NCBI GenBank assembly: GCA_965247965.1
Contig: OZ252053.1
Coordinates: forward strand, 1,612,001-1,676,000
DNA: 64,000 nt
Source: UBA7328 sp965247965
GTDB taxonomy: Bacteria; Bacteroidota; Bacteroidia; Chitinophagales; Saprospiraceae
Direction: 5' to 3'
Below are positions 1 through 8,142 of the stretch, in pieces. The notes beneath the pieces are model-generated. The model was not told the origin of the DNA. It did not search any database and saw only the letters and a list, made by a program, of their open reading frames with translations. Numbering within the stretch: position 1 is the stretch's first letter; each line of letters begins with the position of its first letter. A program made the translations under genes and the position numbers.

Positions 1-92
1 TATATATTTCAATAGACCTTTGCTTGATAAATTTGACAACCCCGACAGTGCCCAGAAACGGAAAGAAGTTCTTTCATTGGTTAAATTTTCAA
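1..92 (-). pseudogene. Displaced 3' part of the sulfatase gene
   Basis: If the 170-bp element at 93-262 is removed together with one CTAG copy, the sulfatase frame continues without a stop through these bases to the window edge. The restored peptide contains a segment reading RFWALSGLSNL, which resembles the HEAT-like C-terminal repeats (RxWAxxGL) found after some sulfatase catalytic domains. In the present sequence this part is separated from the gene by a stop codon inside the element. The continuous frame is seen directly; its assignment to a HEAT-like tail is inference. Confidence 0.6.
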
Positions 93-262
93 CTAGTGCG
101 CCAAGCACTAAGTAAAGTGCCCCTTAGACGACGTTATTTTTTATCTGAATGAGGCGAAGGTTCCCGAGCTTAGCATTCCGCTAAGTGAGGCGGTTCTTCA
201 CCGAAATGCAGGTGAAAAAGAACAAGTATAAGGGGTGCTATATTTCGTGCTTGGTGCACTAG
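93..262. mobile_element. 170-bp palindromic element (copy A), CTAG-flanked
   Basis: The element begins and ends with CTAG and has near-perfect terminal inverted repeats (CTAGTGCGCCAAGCACTAA at the left; the right arm is close to its complement). A second inner inverted repeat pairs a CCCCTTAGAC-type block with a matching block near the other end, so the whole element can fold into a long imperfect hairpin. The same architecture and much of the same interior recur at 62574-62741 in the opposite orientation on this strand. Relative to the gene each interrupts, both copies have the same orientation. It encodes no protein, so it would be a non-autonomous, MITE-like element. The CTAG pair is a likely target duplication. 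Confidence 0.8.
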
Positions 263-1750
263 GGTACTCAGATTCGTGGTATTTCCATCAGAAGCCACTT
301 CCGCCAAGGTGATTAATTCTTTGAGAGGGTACACATTTTCTCTTACCCACGTGTAAAAATCATGTCCTTTTTCAGTTAAATCTGCACGGGCTTCCCTAGA
401 TATAAGTCCTAAATCATTGATGCTCCGGATATATTCTTCGTTTGCCTTTCGCAATGATTTTAATTCAAGGTCATATTCCTTTCGATTGACAAGGTTGTTC
501 AATTCCCATGGATCACTTTCTAGATCATAGAGCGCTTCTACTGGGTGCGGTTCATAATATTTACTGTGAACGGGACTTGTTTTGCCATCCATGAAGTGCT
601 GATCCCAGGCCAGCTGTGATGGCATTTGCCATTGAAACCATTGAGTCATTGCGTGTTTTTTGTAAGGGGTATAATACCGGATATAGTGAAATCTGCCATC
701 AAAGACGGACCGCGATGGATCAAAGTGATGTGCTGTGTTGGTACGAAATGCATGGACAAATTGCCTTCTTGGGGCCTTATATTCACCCATAAAGGGCAGC
801 CCAGTAATAGATTCTGGAATCGGTTGACCTGCTATACTGATAACCGTTGGGATGAAATCATCAAAACTAACCAATCGATCCGATCTGGTGCCTCTTTCTG
901 CAGGAAGCAAATGCTGGAATTTATCAGGCACAGAAATGATTAACGGAACTCTATGTCCCGTATCAAAAGGAAAGGCCTTTCCCCTGGGCAAACATCCGCC
1001 GTGATCAGAAAAGAAAAAGATAATGGTATTTTCTAAAAGTTGACGTTCCTTGAGGTCATGCAAAAATAATCCCACCCATTTGTCTATATTTTGTACCCCT
1101 TCCAGGTGCAATGCATAATCCGCTCGCATTGCGGGAAGGTCAGGAACATGAGGAGGTAATACTACTTCATGAGTATCCACCGCACTTTTCAATCTGTTTT
1201 TATAGGTTACGGTTGTCAGGCGGCTCATATGCGTTGAAGCATTGTTGTACTGGGCAAAAAAAGGTTTGTCCCTTCTTAAAGAGTCGTTATAAGAAGCATT
1301 TCCGCCATTCATACTCCAGGCTGCTTGCATATAAGCCAATGTTTGCTTGCCAGTAATGTTGTAATCCGTTTTTCCTTTATTCACGGTAAAATAACCAGCA
1401 TCCTTCAGGATTTTTGGAAGAAAATATCGCTGTGCTTGTATATGCCCTTCGCGGTGGATATCATTTCCATAGACAGTTGCAATTGTTCCGCTTACTAAGG
1501 TCGAGCGTGCCGGGGAACAATAAGGTGCATTGGCAAAAGCATTATCATATACGACCCCATTAGCAGCTAAAAAATCGAGGTTTGGAGTATTAATGGTTTC
1601 ATTTCCGTAAGCCGGAAAAAGATAAGGGGAGGCATCTTCAATGACTAAAAAAAGAACGTTTGGTTTTTCCAATACATCCTTACAAAACGTCCATCCAAAA
1701 AGAAGAGTTGCTAGAATAATCAAATGGATGACGCTTTTAGAAGATATCAT
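170..1750 (-). CDS. Sulfatase, C-terminus replaced by element-encoded residues
   Basis: This is a type I sulfatase (alkaline-phosphatase superfamily), which hydrolyses sulfate esters, probably on glycans. The start at 1750 gives a hydrophobic N-terminal export segment; an upstream in-frame ATG at 1843 would add 31 residues before it. With the 1750 start, the formylglycine signature CSPAR begins at Cys78, with a metal-site IED near residue 37. Further on are a D-H-G motif (FFSDHGG) and a GHRVPLI segment, both expected in the family. The catalytic domain looks complete. The last about 30 residues come from the palindromic element at 93-262, which supplies a premature stop and cuts off a further C-terminal region. 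Export suggests a periplasmic or surface location. Function is secure at family level; the substrate is unknown. Confidence 0.88.
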   Translation of the reverse strand: MISSKSVIHLIILATLLFGWTFCKDVLEKPNVLFLVIEDASPYLFPAYGNETINTPNLDFLAANGVVYDNAFANAPYCSPARSTLVSGTIATVYGNDIHREGHIQAQRYFLPKILKDAGYFTVNKGKTDYNITGKQTLAYMQAAWSMNGGNASYNDSLRRDKPFFAQYNNASTHMSRLTTVTYKNRLKSAVDTHEVVLPPHVPDLPAMRADYALHLEGVQNIDKWVGLFLHDLKERQLLENTIIFFFSDHGGCLPRGKAFPFDTGHRVPLIISVPDKFQHLLPAERGTRSDRLVSFDDFIPTVISIAGQPIPESITGLPFMGEYKAPRRQFVHAFRTNTAHHFDPSRSVFDGRFHYIRYYTPYKKHAMTQWFQWQMPSQLAWDQHFMDGKTSPVHSKYYEPHPVEALYDLESDPWELNNLVNRKEYDLELKSLRKANEEYIRSINDLGLISREARADLTEKGHDFYTWVRENVYPLKELITLAEVASDGNTTNLSTLVHQARNIAPLILVLFHLHFGEEPPHLAEC

Positions 1751-2129
1751 ACCTACGAATGAAATTTTTGAATATTGAGTATGTTTAACATTACGGCATC
1801 TCAATGATAAGAATAATCGCAATTCGGTCTTAGAGTGCCTCAAATCTCAAATCTTTAAGCAATCGCGGATCTTTCCTGCTGAGATCAACCCAGAACTGGT
1901 AGATTTGGCCAATACTTACTACCAGAAGTACCTCATTAAGTACCCCGAAGATGCTTATGGCACGGTAGAACATGAGCGTGAGCTTCCATCCACACCACCT
2001 GATGGGGATAAAGCCCACTACGAACAGGTAGATATTTCAGGAGTAGGCTGTGGTGAGGTTAAAACCTTTGGAGGAGAACATCTATGCTCACAAGTGCTGG
2101 CAAATATTTAATACTTTACGAGGCATATT
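1751..2129. other. Intergenic region with an unassigned reading frame
   Basis: A plus-strand frame ending with a stop at about 2111 is open from about 1846 and could encode roughly 68 residues from an ATG at 1905. It has no start context and resembles no family I recognise. It may be the 3' relic of a gene whose 5' part is lost, or chance. No tRNA, clear terminator or repeat shared with the rest of the window is visible here. Confidence 0.25.
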
Positions 2130-2378
2130 CTACTTCGACAGATCATAATCTCGGTCAGGCTTTTCATGTGTTTGAGATCGCAGCGCGTTCAATTCTTCTC
2201 GTTTATGGTCTGCATCTCTTTCTCTGACATACTGTGCGCCTCCCTCCACAAATCCAATCGCATACGGATGCTTTTTGGCTTGGATACCTCGGATCAAGCC
2301 TTTGGCAAGTTTCGGTATATACTTTTCCAAAAGGTACCCATGATTAAACCCTCGCTGGATGATCTGCTGCTGAGTCAT
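2130..2378 (-). CDS. Small conserved-type protein paired with HTH gene
   Basis: This 82-residue protein is not one whose function I can name. It is mostly charged and helical, with a central GYLLEKYIPKLAKGL segment and a GFVEGGAQYVRER segment that look like a compact folded core. Its start codon overlaps the stop of the upstream HTH gene (TAATG), so the two are almost certainly co-transcribed and translationally coupled. Such small pairs behind a Bacteroidota HTH protein are often remnants or cargo of mobile elements; a toxin-antitoxin role is possible but not shown by any motif. Confidence 0.6.
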   Translation of the reverse strand: MTQQQIIQRGFNHGYLLEKYIPKLAKGLIRGIQAKKHPYAIGFVEGGAQYVRERDADHKREELNALRSQTHEKPDRDYDLSK

Positions 2379-2668
2379 TAAATTGCTTTTCGTTTGTGTT
2401 TTGCAATAAACTGCATAATCGATTCTCTGGAATACAGCAAGACTTTTTTGCTTGGTTGCGAAAACTCGATCAGTCCTTCATTGCGGTATTTTTGCCAGGT
2501 GCTTTTTGCGGTCACCGGCAACAGTTCTTGCGCCTCCTCTTCGGTAAGCCAGGGTTTCTCGTTGATCTCATACTTCTCCATCACCCGTTCCACTACCGCT
2601 TCGGTAAGCTGGTAGAATGCCTCGGTTTCCAAACAAATAATTTTCAGATCAGTGTCAAAGTCTGCCAT
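2378..2668 (-). CDS. Helix-turn-helix (excisionase/MerR-like) DNA-binding protein
   Basis: This 96-residue protein contains an HTH_17-type segment: LTEEEAQELLPVTAKSTWQK, followed by a wing-like stretch with YSRESIMQFI, as in DNA-binding proteins of Bacteroidota conjugative and integrative elements. The N-terminal third is an acidic helix. It is the first gene of a two-gene minus-strand unit with the 82-residue protein downstream, overlapping by one base. It would bind DNA, perhaps regulating its own unit; the target is unknown. No integrase lies nearby. Confidence 0.7.
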   Translation of the reverse strand: MADFDTDLKIICLETEAFYQLTEAVVERVMEKYEINEKPWLTEEEAQELLPVTAKSTWQKYRNEGLIEFSQPSKKVLLYSRESIMQFIAKHKRKAI

Positions 2669-2820
2669 CGGTGGGCTGGTTTGCTACAAAGATACGGTGA
2701 TTAATATTTGGGTAGGGACGAAAGGAATATGGGCAAGTGGTTGTAACAATATTGTAACAAGTAGTTTTTGGAAAAGAAAAAGGAGTTACCGTAAAACGCA
2801 TAACTCTTTGATTATCAAAG

Positions 2821-2905
2821 TACCCAGAGCGGGACTTGAACCCGCACTCCTTATACAGGAACTGGATTTTAAGTCCAGCGTGTCTACCAATTCCACCACC
2901 TGGGC
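2821..2905 (-). tRNA. tRNA-Leu (anticodon UAA)
   Basis: Reading the minus strand, the sequence starts GCCCAGGTGGTGGAATTGG and ends with a paired acceptor arm (TCTGGGT) plus a discriminator A. The anticodon stem CTGGA/TCCAG encloses the loop CTTAAAA, giving anticodon TAA. A long variable arm, typical of leucine tRNAs, lies between anticodon and T arms, and the GGTTCAA T-loop is present. The CCA end is not encoded. It lies just upstream in the same orientation as nothing else except the next tRNA gene, with which it is probably co-transcribed. Confidence 0.96.
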
Positions 2906-2941
2906 AAACAAAAAAGCCTCCACTTTACGAATGCCCTTCAG

Positions 2942-3014
<73 letters not shown>

Positions 3015-3153
3015 AATTTTCTCGATTTCAAAAAGGATAACAAATATACGATATTTCGATTTCCGTTTCAAAAAGGGTCTCTTACAAATATACTGAATCA
3101 CTTCTTGCAAGGACATCCATTACTTCGCAGGACGCATCTAAATAATTAATAAT

Positions 3154-5025
3154 GAGTCCACTCCGATTACCACACATTTTTCAAGCGTACATTTGCCAGC
3201 TGCGGCCAAAACCCTGGAATTTTCTTAAGTGCAATATTGTTGCATAAGCATTCCTGAGGGTTGCGATGATGATATTTGGAAATCCGAGGGCATTTTCGAC
3301 CAATTTATCGTTAATTCTTCTAAAATTCGTCCAAAGTACTCGTGACAGGACATAAATTTGACATTTGAATAAATCCCGATATAATATTTTGTTCCTTTTT
3401 TTGAGCCGGTGAAAACATTGATGTATGGTCGATTCCACATTGGCTCTTAGATTGTGGGTGTGCTCATCTAATGTTTCTTGCATCTGTTGAAATAAAAAAT
3501 AGTTTTCTACTTCATCTTTGGTCATATACCGACCTCGGGTGTCGTGTTTAATGACGTATTTGTTGGTCTTCTCGTTAAACTTTACCGCGCACTGTTCTCC
3601 TGTCTTTTTTCGCCATACTTGAAGATTGTTATTCTCATCTCGTTTCATTGTATAGGCCTGCTTTCCCCCTTTTGTATTAGCTAACTTCCATTCGGGCGTG
3701 GTCGTTTCTGACATTGCTTTTCTGTTGGCCTTGCTGTCGTATCCGCCATCCGTGATGGCCTGTTCTATTTTATTCTTTTCTTGACCTGATTCATCCTTAT
3801 CTGGATTTAATACATCCTGGATATGGTCGATAGATTCGATTAAAAACTCGTCTTCTGTAATATTGGCCGGTACTACCTGGGCATCTACGATTAGGTCTAT
3901 TTCATTTTCTTCTGTACACGTTTCACTTATGTTGGCATGATAGCCCGATATGGTCTGTTTATTTTCTGCTTTACCTTTAGTACGGTAGGCAGCATCAGGA
4001 TCATGAATGGACTGCACACTGCCACTCGATATGTCTCTTGCAGCTTTGGGTCTCGGAGTATTCTCCTGTTTAGTTTGCTGTTCAGATTCATCACAGACCG
4101 CGCTGATTTTTGTTTTATCATCAGAGGCACTCGGAGGTTTTTGCTCATTAGATTCCTCTGATTGTTCTTCATACTGTTCTTCGTAGAGCCGCTTGAGATC
4201 TTGGTAGCCTGTCAATCCCGCCGCCTGGCCATGACTCAAGAGTACCTTTATGATCTTACCCATACCTACTAGCAGTTCCTCTTTTTCTTTTTTGTTTAAT
4301 GGGTAGACAATATTGGAGGCACTTTGGCTTTTTAGCTTTTCTAAAAGCTCGCATGATTCTTTATCCAATTGATCTGTAAGCAGTTCTACCATAAGGTCTT
4401 TACTGCATACTCGTACAGCTTCGATTATCATCTGGACTCGAGTGCAGCGTGCAATATTGGAATTAATCAACTTCGAATCCAATCGTATTTTCTTACCGCT
4501 CACCTTGTATTGCTCTATCTGCCCAATAGTGATTTGTTTAAATGCCGCCTTCATCAAATCCTCCCCATGGTCTTCATTATACTCTACCATGTTCTGTCTG
4601 AACTTATAGTAAGTCGATTCGGTCGGAATATCCTCATTTATATTCGAATATCCCAAAGCAAGCATGACCCTGGTGTTGAATCGACATTCATCAAAAAGTT
4701 GTTCATCAGTCCAACCTTTACCTTCTTTAAGGATAATCATTCCCATTAAAACTCTAATTGAGCAATTGGGCCGGCCTCCTTGATTATAAAGCACCTCGAA
4801 CAATCCTTCGTCTATGCGAGATACCACTTCTTTAAAAAATATATTATGCCAACCATTCGGATCATCCAGAAGCTCTCGCTTCCGTTCTGATAGCATCCCT
4901 CCTATCGATTTGAATAGATCAACTTGTGAATTTGTACTACGTTTAAACATATCACAAATTAAATATATATGTCATCTTATTGTAATATTTGACATGATTT
5001 ATGATTTAGTTTTCGGAGTGGACTC
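3154..5025 (-). mobile_element. IS1182-type insertion sequence (about 1.87 kb)
   Basis: Terminal inverted repeats GAGTCCACTCCGA (3154-3166) and TCGGAGTGGACTC (5013-5025) are perfect over 13 bp and flank a single transposase gene. The trinucleotide AAT is present on both outer sides and may be a short target duplication, though it is too short to be sure. The right end lies 5 bp from the yebC stop codon, so the element sits immediately 3' of yebC and probably separates that gene from its native terminator. The tRNA pair lies on the other side. Confidence 0.88.
3181..4950 (-). CDS. IS1182-family DDE transposase
   Basis: This 589-residue transposase has the N-terminal DUF772-type region (QGGRPNCSIRVLMGMIILKE, then a DEQLFDECRFNTRVMLALGY-like block). 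A DDE core follows: first Asp in RLDSKL, second Asp in ITDGGYDSKANRK, and the Glu region in RANVESTIHQ followed by HRLKKRNKI. A charged, Gln/Glu/Lys-rich linker of about 100 residues lies mid-protein, as seen in long IS1182 members. No internal stop or frameshift is visible, so it may be active. Both inverted repeats are intact. Confidence 0.93.
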   Translation of the reverse strand: MFKRSTNSQVDLFKSIGGMLSERKRELLDDPNGWHNIFFKEVVSRIDEGLFEVLYNQGGRPNCSIRVLMGMIILKEGKGWTDEQLFDECRFNTRVMLALGYSNINEDIPTESTYYKFRQNMVEYNEDHGEDLMKAAFKQITIGQIEQYKVSGKKIRLDSKLINSNIARCTRVQMIIEAVRVCSKDLMVELLTDQLDKESCELLEKLKSQSASNIVYPLNKKEKEELLVGMGKIIKVLLSHGQAAGLTGYQDLKRLYEEQYEEQSEESNEQKPPSASDDKTKISAVCDESEQQTKQENTPRPKAARDISSGSVQSIHDPDAAYRTKGKAENKQTISGYHANISETCTEENEIDLIVDAQVVPANITEDEFLIESIDHIQDVLNPDKDESGQEKNKIEQAITDGGYDSKANRKAMSETTTPEWKLANTKGGKQAYTMKRDENNNLQVWRKKTGEQCAVKFNEKTNKYVIKHDTRGRYMTKDEVENYFLFQQMQETLDEHTHNLRANVESTIHQCFHRLKKRNKILYRDLFKCQIYVLSRVLWTNFRRINDKLVENALGFPNIIIATLRNAYATILHLRKFQGFGRSWQMYA

Positions 5026-5030
5026 AATAC

Positions 5031-5759
5031 TCAATAATTACCAATTGCCATCGTATGATACACATTCTGAACATCATCATCTTCCTCAATCTTCTCAAGT
5101 AACTTCTCCACTTCTGCGACATGATCGGGATTTTCCAGTTTTTTAGTCACATTTGGTATCTGCTCGAAGCCAGAGGACAGGATTTCCATTCCCCTTTCTT
5201 CAAGAGCCCTTTGCAGGCTTCCAAAACTTTCGAATGATCCGTACAACATTATTCCATCATCATCTTCAAAGACCTCTTCGGCGCCAAAGTCGATCATTTC
5301 GAATTCCAATTCTTCCAGGTCCTGCTCTTCATTTGTTATCCTGAAATGACACTTTCTGTCAAACATAAATGCCACCGAACCCTGCGTGGCCAAACTGCCA
5401 TCGAATTTATTAAAATAACTTCTGACGTTAGCAACTGTCCTTTTATTATTATCGGTGGCGGTCTCTATCAAAATGGCGATTCCGTGCGGCCCGTAGCCCT
5501 CGAGGATTACTTCCTTGTAGTTTGTGGTGTCTTTGTCTGTGGCTTTTTTTATTGCCCGTTCGATGTTGTCTTTGGGCATGTTTGCGGCCTTGCAATTCTG
5601 CAGTACCGCGCGCAGCTTGTGATTGCTTTCTGGGTCCGCTATCCCGCCGCCTTTTTTGATGGCAATCAAGATATCTTTGTTCAGGCGGGTGAATATCTTC
5701 GACATCTGACCCCACCTTTTGAATTTCCTTGCTTTTCTAAATTCGAAAGCTCTTCCCAT
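5031..5759 (-). CDS. yebC: YebC/PmpR family protein
   Basis: This 242-residue protein starts MGRAFEFRKARKFKRWGQMS, the usual YebC N-terminus, and keeps the family blocks FTRLNKDILIAIKKGG, NHKLRAVLQNCKAANMPKDN and EGYGPHGIAIL. Length matches the family (about 240). The frame is open for a further 87 codons upstream, but that stretch lacks family similarity, so the ATG at 5759 is chosen. Family members act in the cytoplasm and have been described as transcriptional regulators and, more recently, as ribosome-associated factors that relieve stalling; which applies here cannot be read from sequence. An IS1182 element lies 5 bp past its stop. Confidence 0.95.
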   Translation of the reverse strand: MGRAFEFRKARKFKRWGQMSKIFTRLNKDILIAIKKGGGIADPESNHKLRAVLQNCKAANMPKDNIERAIKKATDKDTTNYKEVILEGYGPHGIAILIETATDNNKRTVANVRSYFNKFDGSLATQGSVAFMFDRKCHFRITNEEQDLEELEFEMIDFGAEEVFEDDDGIMLYGSFESFGSLQRALEERGMEILSSGFEQIPNVTKKLENPDHVAEVEKLLEKIEEDDDVQNVYHTMAIGNY

Positions 5760-6348
5760 ATTTTGTAGCTCCAAGCTCTGCTTGGTGATGTTACTGATAA
5801 TACAGTTAAAAACACGCCTACCAGAGGTAGAGGATACATGGTCGACAATAAGCCGCAAAAATACGAATTGATTCTTTTGCACACGAGATGGCGCAAGGCT
5901 ATTCACTAATTGGCATTTGTTGATGTTTGCTTTGCCTGGATTATTGATTTTGCTACCTGGATTTTTTAAATGATGAGAAAATATTAGTATTTTCGTTAAT
6001 ACGTTCAAAGACAGTTCCAATGGAAACAGTTAAACGTCACCGTTCTTTCAACCTGCCAAGAGTGTAATAAAGCCTACCAAAAAGTATTTTATCATCACAT
6101 AAGCAGTTAACAATACAGCAGACTTAATTTAAATGCCGTTTATCTTGTGTTTTGAATAAATATGTACAATATTTAGCCGCTTTATTAAGGAACATAAGTT
6201 GCAAATCATGAAGAAATTTATTGCAATCCCGCGCCTTAGCCCTAAAGGGAACCCCGTGCTTCTTTTAAAACTGGTGGGCGGACTCCCTTTAGAGATGGGG
6301 TAGAGCGCTGAAACCTCACTATTTCGCAACTTTAATTAGTAAGCAAAC
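5760..6348. other. Intergenic region between divergent yebC and the FAD oxidoreductase gene
   Basis: The two flanking genes are transcribed away from each other, so promoters for both must lie here. I cannot place one confidently against the Bacteroidota pattern (TTG plus TAnnTTTG). The only structured part is the palindromic block at 6231-6308, which sits about 40 bp before the downstream start codon. No further gene is evident. Confidence 0.6.
6231..6308. repeat. GC-rich palindromic intergenic repeat (copy 1)
   Basis: The block contains CCCTAAAGGGA near one end and ACTCCCTTTAG near the other, with a GTGGGCGG segment between, so it can form a cruciform or hairpin. The reverse complement of 44461-44550 aligns with it: both carry CCCTAAAGGG, the (T)GGCGGG(A)GGACTCCCTTTAG segment, and GGGGT. 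Weak outer pairing extends it (AAGTTGCAAAT upstream, TTCGCAACTTT downstream). It looks like a REP-type dispersed repeat. Confidence 0.6.
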
Positions 6349-8142
6349 ATGAAGCCCACGAACATCAAAGACCCCGAATACTTTCATAAGGTAGTGGACT
6401 GCCAATACGCCTGTCCTGCCCATACTCCCGTTCCCGAATATATCCGCCTCATTGCCAAACAAAGATATACCGAAGCCTATATGGTCAATTGGGAATCGAA
6501 CGTATTCCCAGGTATCCTGGGCCGTACCTGTGATCGTCCCTGTGAGCCTGCCTGCAGACGAGTTAGGGTAGAAGACGAACCCGTAGCGATTTGTCGATTA
6601 AAACGAGTTGCTGCGGATAATAAGAATGCCGTGGAGCATCTTATGCCCGATATACCTAAGACAAAGAACGGTAAGAAAATAGCTCTCATAGGTGGTGGCC
6701 CTGCTTCGCTGACTGTTGCTCGCGATCTCGCTCCGCTTGGTTATGAAATGGATCTCTATGACGAATGGAGCGGCGGAGGTGGAATGATGCGCACGCAGAT
6801 ACCCGCATTCCGATTGCCCATAGAAGTGCTCGAAGAAGAGGTGGATTACATTTTGAATATGGGTATAAAAACACATTTCAACCACTATGTAGATAGCATG
6901 AAAGATATGCTTACGAAAGGCTATGATGCAATATTCGTAGGTACAGGGGCACCTAAAGGAAGAAATCTAAATATCCCCGGAAGAGAAGAAGGGAGCGCAA
7001 ATATTCATATCGGAATCGACTGGTTGGCGGGAGTTGCATTCGAACATATAAAATCCATTGGGAAAAAAGTGATTGTCCTCGGTGGAGGAAATACAGCTAT
7101 GGATTGTTGCCGCACATCAAAGAGATTAGGTGGAAAAGATGTGACGGTCGTGGTGCGTAGTGAGTTCGAACGAATGAAAGCCTCGTCCTGGGAAAAAGAA
7201 GATGCGATGCGCGAGGATATCCTGATATTGAATAATATGCCCCCTCAAGAATTTATAGTCGAGGACGGCAAACTAAAAGGAGTGCTTTTCTCTAAAGTTC
7301 GTGTGGAATACGATGAAAATGGCAAAAGATCATTAACACCTACCGGAGAACCAGATGAATTTATAGAAGCGGATGATGTTTTGATCGCCATAGGCCAGGA
7401 CAACGCATTTCCGTGGATAGAAAGAGACATAGGTTTAGAAATGGGCAAGTGGGAGCTTCCCGTCCTGGATGAAGTAACGTTCCAGTCTACCTTACCTGAT
7501 GTCTTCTTTGGCGGCGATTCTGCATTCGGCCCTGAAAATATAATTACCGCTGTTGCCCAGGCGCACCAGGCTGCTATATCTATTGATTTATTTTGTCAGG
7601 GAAAAGATCTGCGAGACCGGCTCGACCCAATGACTAACCTGGTCAGCCAGAAAATGGGTATCCACGAATGGATGTACGACAGCCCGGTCGTAGATGACGA
7701 AAGGTACATCGTACCTCATGCCGATAAAGACACGACTTTGAAAAATAGAAAGATGGAAGTCGAGCTAGGTTTTAATGAAATTGCGGGATTTAAAGAAGCG
7801 CAAAGATGCCTTAATTGCGACGTTCAGACCGTCTTCAATACCAGCAGGTGTATCGAATGTGATGCCTGCATGGATGTTTGTCCCACCAGTTGCATCAGCT
7901 TTGTCGCTAATGGTGAAGAAGACGATCTTCGACAAAGATTAAGTGCTCCGGCCGAAAATAAGACCCAGGACCTATATATATCAGAAACACTTCCTACAGC
8001 AAGAATTATGGTGAAAGATGAAGACCTCTGTTTGCACTGCGGGTTATGCGCCGAACGGTGCCCGACAGCAGCCTGGGACATGCAATTGTATTTCTATAAC
8101 GTTACAAAAGCGAGTAGCGGATGCCTGGTAAAAACCGCGTAA
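6349..8142 (+). CDS. FAD-dependent oxidoreductase with C-terminal 2x[4Fe-4S] domain
   Basis: This 597-residue protein resembles the glutamate-synthase small-subunit family. It has an N-terminal Cys cluster (CQYACPAHTPVPEY, then CDRPCEPACRR), an FAD-binding motif IALIGGGPASL, an NAD(P)-binding motif VIVLGGGNTAMD, and a closing FFGGDSAFGP. A ferredoxin-like tail follows with CIECDACMDVCPTSC near residue 500 and CLHCGLCAERCP near 559. Its 3' end overlaps korA by 22 bp, giving a tight operon. In Bacteroidota and some other phyla such proteins accompany 2-oxoacid:ferredoxin oxidoreductases. A role passing electrons between ferredoxin or the KorAB complex and NAD(P)H is inferred from this context, not shown. 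Confidence 0.9.
   Translation: MKPTNIKDPEYFHKVVDCQYACPAHTPVPEYIRLIAKQRYTEAYMVNWESNVFPGILGRTCDRPCEPACRRVRVEDEPVAICRLKRVAADNKNAVEHLMPDIPKTKNGKKIALIGGGPASLTVARDLAPLGYEMDLYDEWSGGGGMMRTQIPAFRLPIEVLEEEVDYILNMGIKTHFNHYVDSMKDMLTKGYDAIFVGTGAPKGRNLNIPGREEGSANIHIGIDWLAGVAFEHIKSIGKKVIVLGGGNTAMDCCRTSKRLGGKDVTVVVRSEFERMKASSWEKEDAMREDILILNNMPPQEFIVEDGKLKGVLFSKVRVEYDENGKRSLTPTGEPDEFIEADDVLIAIGQDNAFPWIERDIGLEMGKWELPVLDEVTFQSTLPDVFFGGDSAFGPENIITAVAQAHQAAISIDLFCQGKDLRDRLDPMTNLVSQKMGIHEWMYDSPVVDDERYIVPHADKDTTLKNRKMEVELGFNEIAGFKEAQRCLNCDVQTVFNTSRCIECDACMDVCPTSCISFVANGEEDDLRQRLSAPAENKTQDLYISETLPTARIMVKDEDLCLHCGLCAERCPTAAWDMQLYFYNVTKASSGCLVKTA

Noticed and set aside
626..943. Plus-strand frames antisense to the sulfatase
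   Set aside because: The sulfatase frame has all the family motifs; the antisense frames have none.
1830..2018. Minus-strand 62-codon frame with hydrophobic composition
   Set aside because: No homology recognised, no start context, and it overlaps another frame of equal quality.
5760..6020. N-terminal extension of YebC
   Set aside because: The added residues lack family similarity, and the usual MGRAF start is present.
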